NCBI GenBank assembly: GCA_950097015.1 | Contig: CATNEN010000024.1 | Span: 248,001 to 312,000, forward strand | Length of the DNA stretch: 64,000 nt | From: Macrostomum hystrix | Taxonomy: Eukaryota; Platyhelminthes; Macrostomidae | Direction of reading: 5' to 3' | Part shown: piece after piece, positions 49,201 to 60,600 of the stretch | How the letters are laid out: every line of letters starts with the position of its first letter | Numbering within the stretch: position 1 is the first letter of the stretch | Program-made: the position numbers and the translations under genes | The notes under the pieces: generated by a model | What the model saw: only the letters and a program-made list of their open reading frames with translations | What the model was told of the DNA's origin: nothing | Database searches by the model: none

Positions 49201-52200
49201 CTACCTGTCTCTACCTAATTCTAGGTATCTTTACTTGCCTCTACCTGTCTCTACCTAATTCTAGGTATCTTTACTTGCCTCTACCTGTCTCTACCTAATT
49301 CTAGGTATCTTTACTTGCCTCTACCTGTCTCTACCTAATTCTAGGTATCTTTACTTGCCTCTACCTGTCTCTACCTAATTCTAGGTATATTTACTTGCCT
49401 CTACCTGTCTCTACCTAATTCTAGGTGTCTTTACTTGCCTCTACCTGTCTCTACCTAATTCTAGGTATCTTTACTTGCCTCTACCTGTCTCTACCTAATT
49501 CTAATTGTCTCCACCCGTCTCAATCTGTCTCCACCTGTCTCTAACTAGTTCTAGGTGTCTCTACTATCTAACTCTACCTGTCTCTATATACCTGTCTCTG
49601 TCTGTCTTTTGCTGTCTCTACCTGTCTCTACCTGTCTCTACCTGTCTCTATGCCTATTTAAGCAATAATCTGCCCATCCACTTTGTTCTCTATCGCATGT
49701 CATATACGAGCTACCTCGTATTAACATTATACGAGCTATGTACGAGCTTATTATTATTATTGTTCCATTGTCTATTTCTAGAATTGCAGTGTTAGTACTG
49801 TACTTAAACAACAGCCTATTTTAGCAGCTAACCTGCAGATTTAGACTAAATGCGTATGCTTACCAATAACCTTGGCTATGACTTCGAAAAGGCGATTGGT
49901 CACGCTATCCGCATAGGATTTCAACATTTGAAAGTCTTCCCAGTCGTCCATCTCCGATAAATCACTGAAAGCATTTGGAAGGCTTTTTGTGCTGGCAGAG
50001 TGAAAATGTAGGCTAGCGAACTTTAAAAATAACAACATTCGGGATATCCTTCAGCAGGTTGACTGTACAATCACTCCAGGATCCTTCAGCAGGTTGACTG
50101 TACAATCACTCCAGGATCCTTCAGCAGGTTGACTGTACAATCACTCCAGGATCCTTCAGCAGGTTGACTGTAGTCACTCCAGGATCCTTCAGCAGGTTGA
50201 CTGTACAGTCACTCCAGGATCCTTCAGCAGGTTGACTGTACAGTCACTCCAGGATCCTTCAGCAGGTTGACTGTACAGTCACTCCAGGATCCTTCAGCAG
50301 GTTGACTGTACAATCACTCCAGGATCCTTCAGCAGGTTGACTGTACAATCACTCCAGGATCCTTCAGCAGGTTGACTGTACAATCACTCCAGGATCCTTC
50401 AGCAGGTTGACTGTACAATCACTCCAGTATATCATTCAGCAGGTGGACTGTACAATCACTCCAGTATATCATTCAGCAGGTGGACTGTACAATCACTCCA
50501 GTATATCATTCAGCAGGTGGACTGTACAGTCACTCCAGTATATCCTTCAGCAGGTTGACTGTACAATCACTCCAGGATCCTTCAGCAGGTTGACTGTACA
50601 ATCACTCCAGGATCCTTCAGCAGGTTGACTGTACAGTCACTCCAGGATCCTTCAGCAGGTTGACTGTACAGTCACTCCAGGATCCTTCAGCAGGTTGACT
50701 GTACAATCACTCCAGGATCCTTCAGCAGGTTGACTGTAGTCACTCCAGGATCCTTCAGCAGGTTGACTGTACAGTCACTCCAGTATATCATTCAGCATGT
50801 TGACTGTACAATCACTCCAGTATATCATTCAGCATGTTGACTGTACAGTCACTCCAGTATATCATTCAGCATGTTGACTGTACAATCACTCCAGTATATC
50901 ATTCAGCAGGTTGACTGTACAATCACTCCAGTATATCATTCAGCAGGTTGACTGTACAGTCACTCCAGTATATCCTTCAGCAGGTGGACTGTACAGTCAC
51001 TCCAGTATATCCTTCAGCAGGTTGACTGTACAGTCACTCCAGTATATCATTCAGCAGGTGGACTGTACAATCACTCCAGTATATCATTCAGCAGGTTGAC
51101 TGTACAATCACTCCAGTATATCATTCAGCAGGTTGACTGTACAGTCACTCCAGTATATCCTTCAGCAGGTGGACTGTACAGTCACTCCAGTATATCATTC
51201 AGCTTGTTGACTGTACAGTCACTCCAGTATATCATTCAGCATGATGACTGTACAATCACTCCAGTATATCATTCAGCATGTTGACTGTACAGTCACTCCA
51301 GTATATCATTCAGCATGTTGACTGTACAGTCACTCCAGTATATCCTTCAGCATGTTGACTGTACAGTCACTCCAGTATATCATTCAGCATGTTGACTGTA
51401 CAGACTGTAGACTTGAAAATTTTCTCCCCAGTCCAGCCCACTTAAAATCTATTGATAGCTACTCAGCCTTTTAAGCGTGCAGCACTCACAGAATCTTGGC
51501 CCACTTTTCGTTGTCGAACTTCTCCAGAATCATCTGCTTGGCGCAGAAGTGAATGTGGCCAAACTGCAGTACAAAAATGGGACGGTTGCAGATGAATTAG
51601 ACCTTGATTTCATTATGCAACAATAATAATTATTATATATGCAGGAGGGCTTCGGCCAATGCCACATCGTTTGGTCACACTAGACCCGCAGCCAGCGAGG
51701 AGGCAATTCTGTCCACTTCGCTGACTCCTGAGCACACACTCACAGGTGTGTACATCTGCTCTGACTTTCTCATCTTCAGGCATTGTACACTCTCACTGTG
51801 TCTTGGCTTATGTGGCCGCGGAATCGAGCTCGGGACCTTAGTGCGAGAGGCCGCTCTGCCACTGACCCCTCTACTGGAGCAGTTCTTAATACCTTCGGAT
51901 ATCAGCTGTTATTACTGCAGTGCATGTGCACCCATTCCAAAGGTGCTAGACTGATCCACATATTCTTATTAGGCTCGCCTTCCAGACAAAATAAGCAAAC
52001 ACACGACTTAGTGAAAGAAGCCCATAAAGCTTTATAAAGCCCATATAGCTTTGAAACTTCTTTAATCTAGGTGATTTTCCTTTACGCTCATCTGACAAAG
52101 TGAAGAGGAAAATTCCAGAAAAAACACCTAGACAGGATTTCGCCTTTCTCCTTAATTGGGAAAATTTTTCCCACTGCTGAAAATGAGCTCCATTTGCCAG

Positions 52201-52895
52201 ATTGAAAGTGAGAAGGATAACTTAGGAAGATCTTGCAGTGATTGGGCTTGAGTTTTTGTTGTTTATCGCCTGCTTAACTGGTAGACTTTTTATGAATCGA
52301 CTCTAGCAACGAGGGTCAGTGGTTCGAATCCGTGAAATCAGTTAAATTCATACAAAAAGCTTGATACCCGCTGTGCGGTGAGGACAGATAGCTCCTGACA
52401 TCTGCCCTGACCCTTGAGCACACTCACACACAGGGGTGTACATCTGCCCTGACCCTTGAGCACACTCACTCCCAGGGGTGTACATCTGCCCGACCCTTAA
52501 GCACACTCGCACACAGTGGTGTACATCTGCCCTGACCTTTGAGCACACTCACACACAGGGGTATACATCTGCCCTGACCCTTGAGCACACTCGCACAAAG
52601 GGGTGTACGAACTACATTTGCCCTGACTTCAGGCAGGTACACTCTCACGGGCTGAGGTGCTTGGCCCCTCAATGGTGTAAATTGTACGACAAGCCCTCGA
52701 AGCCTTCTCTCCGCGGTTGCACCCCTAACGAATGTCAGTGGGTTTGATGCCAGACCACAACTCGAACCCCAAAAATACACTAAGCTGAATAATAACTTAA
52801 ACTAGTTGAACTCGTACATCTACGGAATGAATGCACCTCGCAAAAATATCATCATCTGTGATATTATAGATGCGAATTGAATGAGAACTCACCAT
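43264..52895 (-). CDS. GUCY1B2-like: Soluble guanylate cyclase, beta-2-like, complete, 11 exons, 661 aa (copy A)
   Basis: Exons 5' to 3': 52895-52893 (ATG only), 51563-51490, 49964-49864, 48958-48775, 48692-48619, 47370-46870, 46504-46330, 45779-45485, 45059-44913, 44269-44115 and 43540-43264. Lengths sum to 1986 nt with matching phases. Residues 1-185 are the H-NOX haem domain: His105 (DSLH) is the proximal ligand and Y133-S135-R137 (YSSTR) is the propionate clamp. A PAS-like HNOBA region, a coiled coil ([14 protein letters not shown]) and the cyclase domain follow. Metal residues D431 (LFSDIVGF) and D475 (ETIGDAY), E471 and C541 for guanine, and N548/R552 are all present. The family makes cGMP from GTP in the cytosol on NO binding. 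[13 protein letters not shown] and the VKGKG tail fit beta-2 better than beta-1. Exon 1 is the least certain. Confidence 0.9.
43655..43805 (+). repeat. 15-bp minisatellite, cyclase A intron 10
   Basis: About ten units of GTAGGGAGAGGATTG and close variants (GTAGGGAGTGGATT). Confidence 0.85.
43940..44117 (-). repeat. 33-35-bp array made of the exon 10 5' splice site, cyclase A
   Basis: Five units. On the minus strand each reads AGCTACCTGTGAGCTGATTG followed by GTCTGGGG. The last eight exon bases (AGCTACCT) and the donor GTGAGC are reproduced exactly in each unit, directly adjoining the real donor at 44115/44114. Confidence 0.92.
44675..44850 (+). repeat. 15-bp minisatellite, cyclase A intron 9
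   Basis: About eleven almost identical units of AGGACTGAAGACAGA. High identity suggests recent expansion. Confidence 0.92.
45180..45415 (+). repeat. 63-bp tandem repeat, cyclase A intron 8
   Basis: About 3.5 units with words GAACCACGCGAATCATGCGT and GCTTCGTGCGTGACCTTGAG. The GTGACCTTGA word is also in the 90-bp repeat of the equivalent intron of copy B. Confidence 0.85.
45898..46160 (-). mobile_element. SINE S1 copy, cyclase A intron 7
   Basis: Inverted copy with tail word AACCTGCCCCAATTGGGCC, body and tRNA-like head. It lacks the CAGCCGCAGC segment found in the other copies. Confidence 0.8.
46180..46290 (+). mobile_element. SINE S1 partial copy, head-to-head with the previous one
   Basis: Contains CCCAGTCCATGGACTAAAC and GCACAATAGCTGCGGCTGTG in plus orientation, without the tRNA-like head. 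Confidence 0.6.
46575..46690 (+). repeat. Dispersed repeat family D, fragment
   Basis: Has ACAGAGCAATGTTA, TTGTCC and CACCAGGGTCTTCG words shared with 11665-11700 and 62385-62415. Confidence 0.5.
47490..48500 (+). repeat. 23-bp minisatellite, cyclase A intron 5
   Basis: About 43 units of GGACAAGGAGATCATCAGTT plus GAA or CAA. The CAA subtype is confined to the first eight units. A GATGATGG variant recurs at regular spacing near 48150-48290. Confidence 0.93.
49040..49510 (+). repeat. 40-bp minisatellite, cyclase A intron 3
   Basis: About eleven units, almost identical, with words TCTAGGTATCTTTACTTGCC and TCTACCTGTCTCTACCTAAT. The flank to 49650 holds diverged pieces of the same unit. Very low divergence suggests recent expansion. 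Confidence 0.95.
50045..51410 (+). repeat. 35-bp minisatellite with two subtypes, cyclase A intron 2
   Basis: About 39 units with words TCAGCAGGTTGACTGTACAA and TCACTCCAG. One subtype has GGATCC after CCAG and dominates 50045-50400 and 50560-50760. The other has TATATCATT and dominates from about 50770 to the end. The block switch shows segmental duplication inside the array. Confidence 0.93.
51640..51945 (-). mobile_element. tRNA-derived SINE, family S2, copy 1
   Basis: On the minus strand the head reads GTCAGTGGCAGAGCGG (A-box region), then the B-box-like GAGCTCGATTCC. The body has GGTGTGTACATC and TGAGCACACACTC words on plus. The same layout is seen at 62975-63262. Lies just upstream of cyclase A exon 2, in intron 1. 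Confidence 0.75.
52370..52775 (-). mobile_element. SINE S2 copy with internal tandem duplication
   Basis: The S2 body word set (CTTGAGCACACTC to GTGTACATCTGCCC) is repeated about four times at 56-58-bp spacing. The remaining body (AAGCCTTCTCTCCGCGG) matches 63150. In cyclase A intron 1. Confidence 0.7.
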
Positions 52896-54609
52896 GACGA
52901 TGACAGAAGACTCACTAGTTAGATATTGCTCAGATCAGATCACTGCTGATTCTATAGGCCCTATCGGGAAAGGAAGTCGGCTGTCAGCCTGAGAACTTCA
53001 AGTCAGCCGGTCATATTCCTAATTTATATAGAACAGTGCTCAGGAAGCACAGGTGAGCTTGACGAGGGGCTGGAAGGAGAGAGTTGGACTCCATCTAATA
53101 GCCAACCCGGGGTCGGGGAGGCTTCCGGGCGTCGACTCGGAGCACTTCTAAATATTGTCCGCCAGCTCTGACCAATCGCAATGTCCGAATCCTACTGTTC
53201 TACGTCTCCCCGCGGGAAGCTAATAGAATTTTCTTAATTACTAGCGAGTACTCAGCTGGCTTTGGGTGTTCTCAGATCTCACGAATTGCAGCCAGCTGAG
53301 CAGCTAGTGGGAGGACAGATTTGAAATCCGTCTACTTGGTTGATTAAATGCTGTAATGCTACTTATAGTAGTACGAGTATCGCGTAAACGGTAAAGGCCT
53401 AATGCAATTTTCATCAATGCAACCTAACAGTGCTTAATCTACTAGTAGTACACAGGCGCGCACTTTAAAAGTTGAAAGACCCACTGCCTACTCCACGATC
53501 GCTCCCAAACCGAGGACCGATTTCCATGAAAGTACATCGTATAGATCAAAATTTCGATAAAAATAACTTTCAAAGACGTCCGACGATGAATATCTCCGTT
53601 GAATATCTCGACGATGCCGATATCTTGTGATTTTGGAAGTTGTTTCATCGGATCGATCGAACAATTGAAGCCCGTGTTCTGGATTTTCATGGTGATTAAA
53701 TGGGGAGGGAGAAAATTCTGCTCAATAAGAATTACTTAATAGTAATATTTTGCAGGGTGCTGTGAATGCCCACTCATCTGGGCATTTAACACACTGGCCT
53801 TCTCACCTTTGGCTGAGACCCAGATAAATAAGGACGAGTTAAAGCCACGCCACTCACACTGAAACAGACCATTTTTCTCTGCCGAATAAACTATGTAGCA
53901 CTAAAAAAGTATCACACACCCACCCACTCCCCTTCCAACCCTTGCTGTGATCCGATTGGTTGATACGTGGTGCTTCCTCCTAACATTTTTAAGGTCACCC
54001 ACCCCACTCCACGGCCGTCACCTATCTCAATTCTAATTGGCTGGCTGCTTGGAGTAATTGTCAACAGTAAACAGTAAAATGCCTTAGACATAGGTAGGAG
54101 GCATTGTCTTTATTAAAAAAATGAAATATTTTGTCACGCGCAACACTGCGCTTGAATATTATAGGAATGTGTCACATTTGCTGACGAAATTCTTGTATAT
54201 TTTGTCTGTTTTGTCTGACGACAAGCAATACAGTTTTGTTACGTCGCCATAACTAAAAATCATGACAATACGTATTAAAATAAAAATGTTACAATACAAA
54301 CTAATGGACACTTGTTCATGCAAGCGCACGAAAATTATCAGACATTAAATCTGAAGCAACACAACATAAAAAGCAACTAAATTTGCATCACAACATTAAA
54401 AGCGTGATAAAAATATTCGGTCCTTTACAAATAACCTTTTACTAATAGTAGTACTCGTATGTGTGCATACAGTAGGCAGCATACTCTCAGCTCATCGATA
54501 GAATTTTACCGAATCATCGAGTCATACAAACAAGCGATGGCCGCGTACAGATGTCAGTATTTATACTTCTAGCAGACACAATTTTCGAGCTCGTAACTGC
54601 ACTGAAGTC
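52896..54609. other. Spacer between the tandem cyclase genes
   Basis: Holds the promoter and 5' UTR of copy A and the 3' end of copy B. An inverted piece of dispersed repeat D is at 53575-53700. A TTTATATAG word near 53023-53031 could be a TATA-like element on either strand. No gene seen. Confidence 0.4.
53575..53700 (-). repeat. Dispersed repeat family D, inverted fragment
   Basis: GAATATCTCGACGATGCCGA and GTTTCATCGGATCG are the reverse complements of words at 27230-27290. The following part matches 11460-11490. It joins segments of copies 1 and 2 into one element. Confidence 0.65.
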
Positions 54610-57600
54610 TCACAGCACGGTACAGACGCTAGTCTTCACCAAAGCGACTGGCGTCTCTGCTGACTGTCCAGACGGCTGCGCCCTGCCGCCGCTGGTGTCC
54701 GGTTTTTTCTCGTCCCAGGTCTGCACATTCTTCCAGGCGGCCGCCGTCTCCTTGGCGGCGCTGCAGTCGGCGCCGGCAGGGCCCAGCAGGAAGTAGGTGC
54801 GCATCTCGCCCTTGCCCTTGACGTAGATCTTGCCCCTGGGCTCAGTCACGTGACTGTCCTTGACCAGGCTGCGGTTTGCAGGCGGGTGGGAGCGAAGGTG
54901 GTTAAAAAAACAGTGTAAGAAAAGAAAAACAGACAAAAAATAACATCCGAAATAACATGGTGGTCAAAGCCGAGAGTCGAAAAACAAGAATGAAGATCAA
55001 AGAATGATCTGCAAGATTAGTGAATCATCTGCAGGATTTGAGAATGATCTGCTGGATTAGATAATGAATTGAAGGATTAGAGAAGGAACTGAAGGATTAA
55101 AGAATGATCTGAAGGATTAGATAAGGAACTGAAGGATTAGAGAAGGAACTGAAGGATTAGAGAAGGAACTGAAGGATTAAAGAATGATCTGAAGGATTAG
55201 ATAAGGAACTGAAGGATTAGAGAAGGAACTGAAGGATTAGAGAAGGATCTGAAGGATTAGAGAAGGAACTGAAGGATTAAAGAATGATCTGAAGGATTAG
55301 ATAAGGAACTGAAGGATTAGAGAAGGAACTGAAGGATTAGAGAAGGAACTGAAGGATTAAAGAATGATCTGAAGGATTAGATAAGGAACTGAAGGATTAG
55401 AGAAGGAACTGAAGGATTAGAGAATGATCTGAAGGATTAGATAAGGAACTGAAGGATTAGAGAAGGAACTGAAGGATTAGAGAAGGAACTGAAGGATTAA
55501 AGAATGATCTGAAGGATTAGATAAGGAACTTAAGGATTAGAGAAGGAACTGAAGGATTAAAGAAGGAACTGAAGGATTAGAGAAGGAACTGAAGGATTAG
55601 AGAATGAACTGAAGGATTAAAGAATGAACTGAAGGATTAGAGAAGGAACTGAAGGATTAAAGAAGGAACTGAAGGATTAGAGAAGGAACTGAAGGATTAG
55701 AGAAGGAACTGAAGGATTAGAGAAGGAACTGAAGGATTAGAGAAGGAACTGAAGGATTAAAGAATGATCTGAAGGATTAGATAAGGAACTGAAGGATTAG
55801 AGAAGGAACTGAAGGATTAGAGAAGGAACTGAAGGATTAAAGAATGATCTGAAGGATTAGAGAAGGAACTGAAGGATTAGAGAAGGAACTGAAGGATTAG
55901 AGAAGGAACTGAAGGATTAAAGAATGATCTGAAGGATTAGAGAAGGAACTGAAGGATTAGAGAAGGAACTGAAGGATTAGAGAAGGAACTGAAGGATTAG
56001 AGAAGGAACTGAAGGATTAGATAAGGAACTTAAGGATTAGATAAGGAACTTAAGGATTAAATAATGATCTAAAGGATTCGAGAAGGAACTGAAGGATTAG
56101 AGAATGAACTGAAGGATCAAAGAATGATCTGCAAGATTAGAGAAGGAACTGAAGGATTAGAGAAGGAACTGAAGGATTAGAGAAGGAACTGAAGGATTAG
56201 ATAATGAACTGAAGGATTAGAGAAGGAACTGAAGGATTAGAGAATGAACTGAAGGATTAAAGAATGAACTGAAGGATTAGAGAAGGAACTGAAGGGGTAG
56301 AGAATGAACTGAAGGATTAGAGAATGAACTAAATAATTATAAGATTCTGAACTAAAGGAATATAGAGAATTAACAGAACTCGAGACTGAACTGAATGGAT
56401 TGAACTGAATGAGGTAAAAGAAGATGAGGTCTAATGTCCCTAGAAGTACTTGGGTTCACGCGGCGCAGTCTAGAGTAGCTCTAAAAATAGCAGCCCGCAA
56501 GCTGATCGAATCGAACACCTGAGCTGAAGTCAAGCAATTCGTCCCAATATTTCAGCATAATAGCCTAGGTAGGATTATATTGAAAATTGAGGTACTTTAT
56601 CGCAGAGCTAAATTCTGGCAGATAATCCGCTTAGTTGACCGCGAAATTGGAACAATAATCGGATTAGCCACTGCAGACTCCGCAAAATCCAGCTATTTTG
56701 AAAAAGCCTCCTACCATAGCAGTTACGGCCTACACTATGAATACTCCATACTCATAATTTATATGCATTGGAGCTCAAAATCATCGATTGTAAACAAGCT
56801 TAACCACAAGACACTCATACTCCCTTCTCCTGTACGTCCCTTACAGGCAGCTTCATCAAATCTAGTCTACCAGCTTCATCAGCTCACAGGTAGCTACATC
56901 TCCTAGACCAATCAGCTCACAGGTAGCTACATCTCCTAGACCAATCAGCTCACAGGTAGCTACATTTCCTAGACCAATCAGCTCACAGGTAGCTACACCT
57001 CCTAGACCAATTAGCTCACAGGTAGCTACATCTCCTAGACCAATCAGCTCACAGGTAGCTATATCCACCCCCAGACCAATCAGCTCACAGGTAGCTACAT
57101 CCACCCCAGACCAATCAGCTCACAGGTAGCTATATCCACCCCCAGACCAATCAGCTCACAGGTAGCTACATCCACCCCAGACCAATCAGCTCACAGGTAG
57201 CTATATCCACCCCAGACCAATCAGCCCACAGGTAGCTACATCCACCCCAGACCAATCAGCTCACAGGTAGCTACATCCACCCCAGACCAATCAGCTCACA
57301 GGTAGCTATATCCACCCCAGACCAATCAGCTCACAGGTAGCTATATCCACCCCAGACCAATCAGCCCACAGGTAGCTATATCCACCCCCAGACCAATCAG
57401 CTCACAGGTAGCTATATCCACCCCAGACCAATCAGCCCACCGATAGCTACATCTCCTAGACCAATCAGCTCACAGGTAGCTATATCCACCCCAGACCAAT
57501 CAGCCCACAGGTAGCTATATCCACCCCCAGACCAATCAGCTCACAGGTAGCTATATCCACCCCAGACCAATCAGCCCACAGGTAGCTATATCCACCCCCA

Positions 57601-60600
57601 GACCAATCAGCTCACAGGTAGCTACATCCAACCCAGACCAATCAGCTCACAGGTAGCTATATCCACCCCAGACCAATCAGCCCACAGGTAGCTACATCCA
57701 CCCCAGACCAATCAGCTCACAGGTAGCTATATCCACCCCAGACCAATCAGCCCACCGATAGCTACATCTCCTAGACCAATCAGCTCACAGGTAGCTATAT
57801 CCACCCCAGACCAATCAGCCCACAGGTAGCTATATCCACCCCCAGACCAATCAGCTCACAGGTAGCTATATCCACCCCAGACCAATCAGCCCACCGATAG
57901 CTACATCTCCTAGACCAATCAGCTCACAGGTAGCTATATCCACCCCAGACCAATCAGCCCACAGGTAGCTATATCCACCCCCAGACCAATCAGCTCACAG
58001 GTAGCTATATCCACCCCAGACCAATCAGCCCACAGGTAGCTACATCCACCCCAGACCAATCAGCTCACAGGTAGCTATATCCACCCCAGACCAATCAGCC
58101 CACCGATAGCTACATCTCCTAGACCAATCAGCTCACAGGTAGCTATATCCACCCCAGACCAATCAGCCCACAGGTAGCTACATCTCCCAGACCAATCAGC
58201 TCACAGGTAGCTATATCCACCCCAGACCAATCAGCCCACAGGTAGCTACATCTCCCAGACCAATCAGCTCACAGGTAGCTATATCCACCCCAGACCAATC
58301 AGCTCACAGGTAGCTACATCTTCCAGACCAATCAGCTCACAGGTAGCTATATCCACCCCAGACCAATCAGCTCACAGGTAGCTACATCTCCCAGACCAAT
58401 CAGCTCACAGGTAGCTATATCCACCCCAGACCAATCAGCTCACAGGTAGCTATATCCACCCCAGACCAATCAGCTCACAGGTAGCTATATCCACCCCAGA
58501 CCAATCAGCTCACAGGTAGCTATATCCACCCCAGACCAATCAGCTCACAGGTAGCTATATCCACCCCAGAACAATCAGCTCACAGGTAGCTACATCTCCC
58601 AGACCAATCAGCTCACAGGTAGCTGGGCTCGGACATGTGCACGAGTCCCGGGCAGCCGTGCGACTCCATCCTGGAGGCCGTGTTGACGGTGTCGCCGAAC
58701 AGGCAGAAGCGGGGCATCTTCTCGCCCACCACGCCAGTCACAACAGGCCCCGAGTGCATGCCTACGCGAATCTGCAGGATATTGTTTTTATAACGAATCA
58801 GGACCAGGGAGAATAGAATTGCATTTACGCTCCAGGGAAATGAACAGCAATTAAATGAGCACAACATGAGTCTACTGTGTAACAGATAGCTTAAATGCTA
58901 GAGAACTTTGATTTCTAGCTAGCTTGGCTGAGTTAATCCTGAGGTAGCAGGTCTCGCCCATTCGCTGGCTTGGAATGAATGAAGGCTCTTACTAGAAGCA
59001 TCTTGCCAAGAAGATTCGGATAAGTTGCATGAGAAGCTATGCTCAAATAGAACCGTACAAAACTCGAAGCGGCTGTTGTTGTTTACTAAGGGCAGAATTT
59101 CCGCCTCTCCCCGCGAGTCGCATTTTTAACTCTTTCAACGTGTTCCACCACTAGCTGGATGCGAGATAACTGCGGATATTTAATCTCACAGATTCAACTT
59201 GAATCCTTTCATTGAATATTATAAGCTTCTTTAGCTCGTATCATGAAATCGTAGACAACTGAATCCGAACTATCCCATACCCAATCCTTCAGTTCATTCC
59301 CAATCCTTCAGTTCATTCCCAATCCTTCAGTTCATTCCCAATCCTTCAGTTCATCCACAATCCTTCAGTTCATTCCCAATCCTTCAGTTCATCCCCAATC
59401 CTTCAGTTCATTCCCAATCCTTCAGTTCATCCCCAATCCTTCAGTTCATCCACAATCCTTCAGTTCATTCCCAATCCTTCAGTTCATCCCCAATCCTTCA
59501 GTTCATCCCATCCCCAATCCTTCAGTTCATTCCCAATCCTTCAGTTCATCCCCAATCCTTCAGTTCATCCCATCCCCAATCCTTCAGTTCATTCCCAATC
59601 CTTCAGTTCATCCCCAATCCTTCAGTTCATCCCATCCCCAATCCTTCAGTTCCTCCCATCCCCAATCCTTCATTTCATCCCATCCCCAATCCTTCAGTTC
59701 CTCCCATCCCCAATCCTTCAGTTCATTCCCAATCCTTCAGTTCATTCACAATCCTTCAGTTCATTCCCAATCCTTCAGTTCATCCACAATCCTTCAGTTC
59801 ATCCCATCCCCAATCCTTCAGTTCATCCCATCCCCAATCCTTCAGTTCATCCCATCCCCAATCCTTCAGTTCATCCCATCCCCAATCCTTCAGTTCATCC
59901 CATCCCCAATCCTTCAGTTCATCCCATCCCCAATCCTTCAGTTCATCCCATCCCCAATCCTTCAGTTCCTCCCATCCCCAATCCTTCAGTTCATCCCATC
60001 CTCAATCCTTCAGTTCATCCACAATCCTTCAGTTCATCCACCATCCTTCAGTTCATCCCCAATCCTTCAGTTCATTCCCAATCCTTCAGTTCATTCCCAA
60101 TCCTTCAGTTCATCCACAATCCTTCAGTTCATTCCCAATCCTTCGATTCATCCCAATCCTTCAGTTAATCCCTAATTCTTCAGTTAATCCCTAATCCTTC
60201 AGTTAATCCCTAATCCTTCAGTTAATCTCTAATCCTTCAGTTAATCCATAATCCTTCAGTTAATCCCTAATCCTTCAGTTAATCCCAAATCCTTTAGTTC
60301 ATTCCTAATCCTTCAGATCATGCAGCCTGTACCTGTATGCAGCTGTCGCTATAACAGCCGGCGGCGCGCACCTGCTTCGCGCTGGCCAGCATGTCCAGGC
60401 CCTGATTGGCCACCCGCTGCGCGTGATCGTCGAACCGTTCGGGGCAGCCGCCAACCACCATGTAGGCGTCGCCTATTGTCTCCACCTGGGCCATTCAGGG
60501 TGAAACGATTAAAGATTTGAGTAAACATTCACAATGTCAATGAAACCAAGAGTTAAATAACTCTTTGCTGACTGTGGTTAGACCATAGAAAGAACCGACG

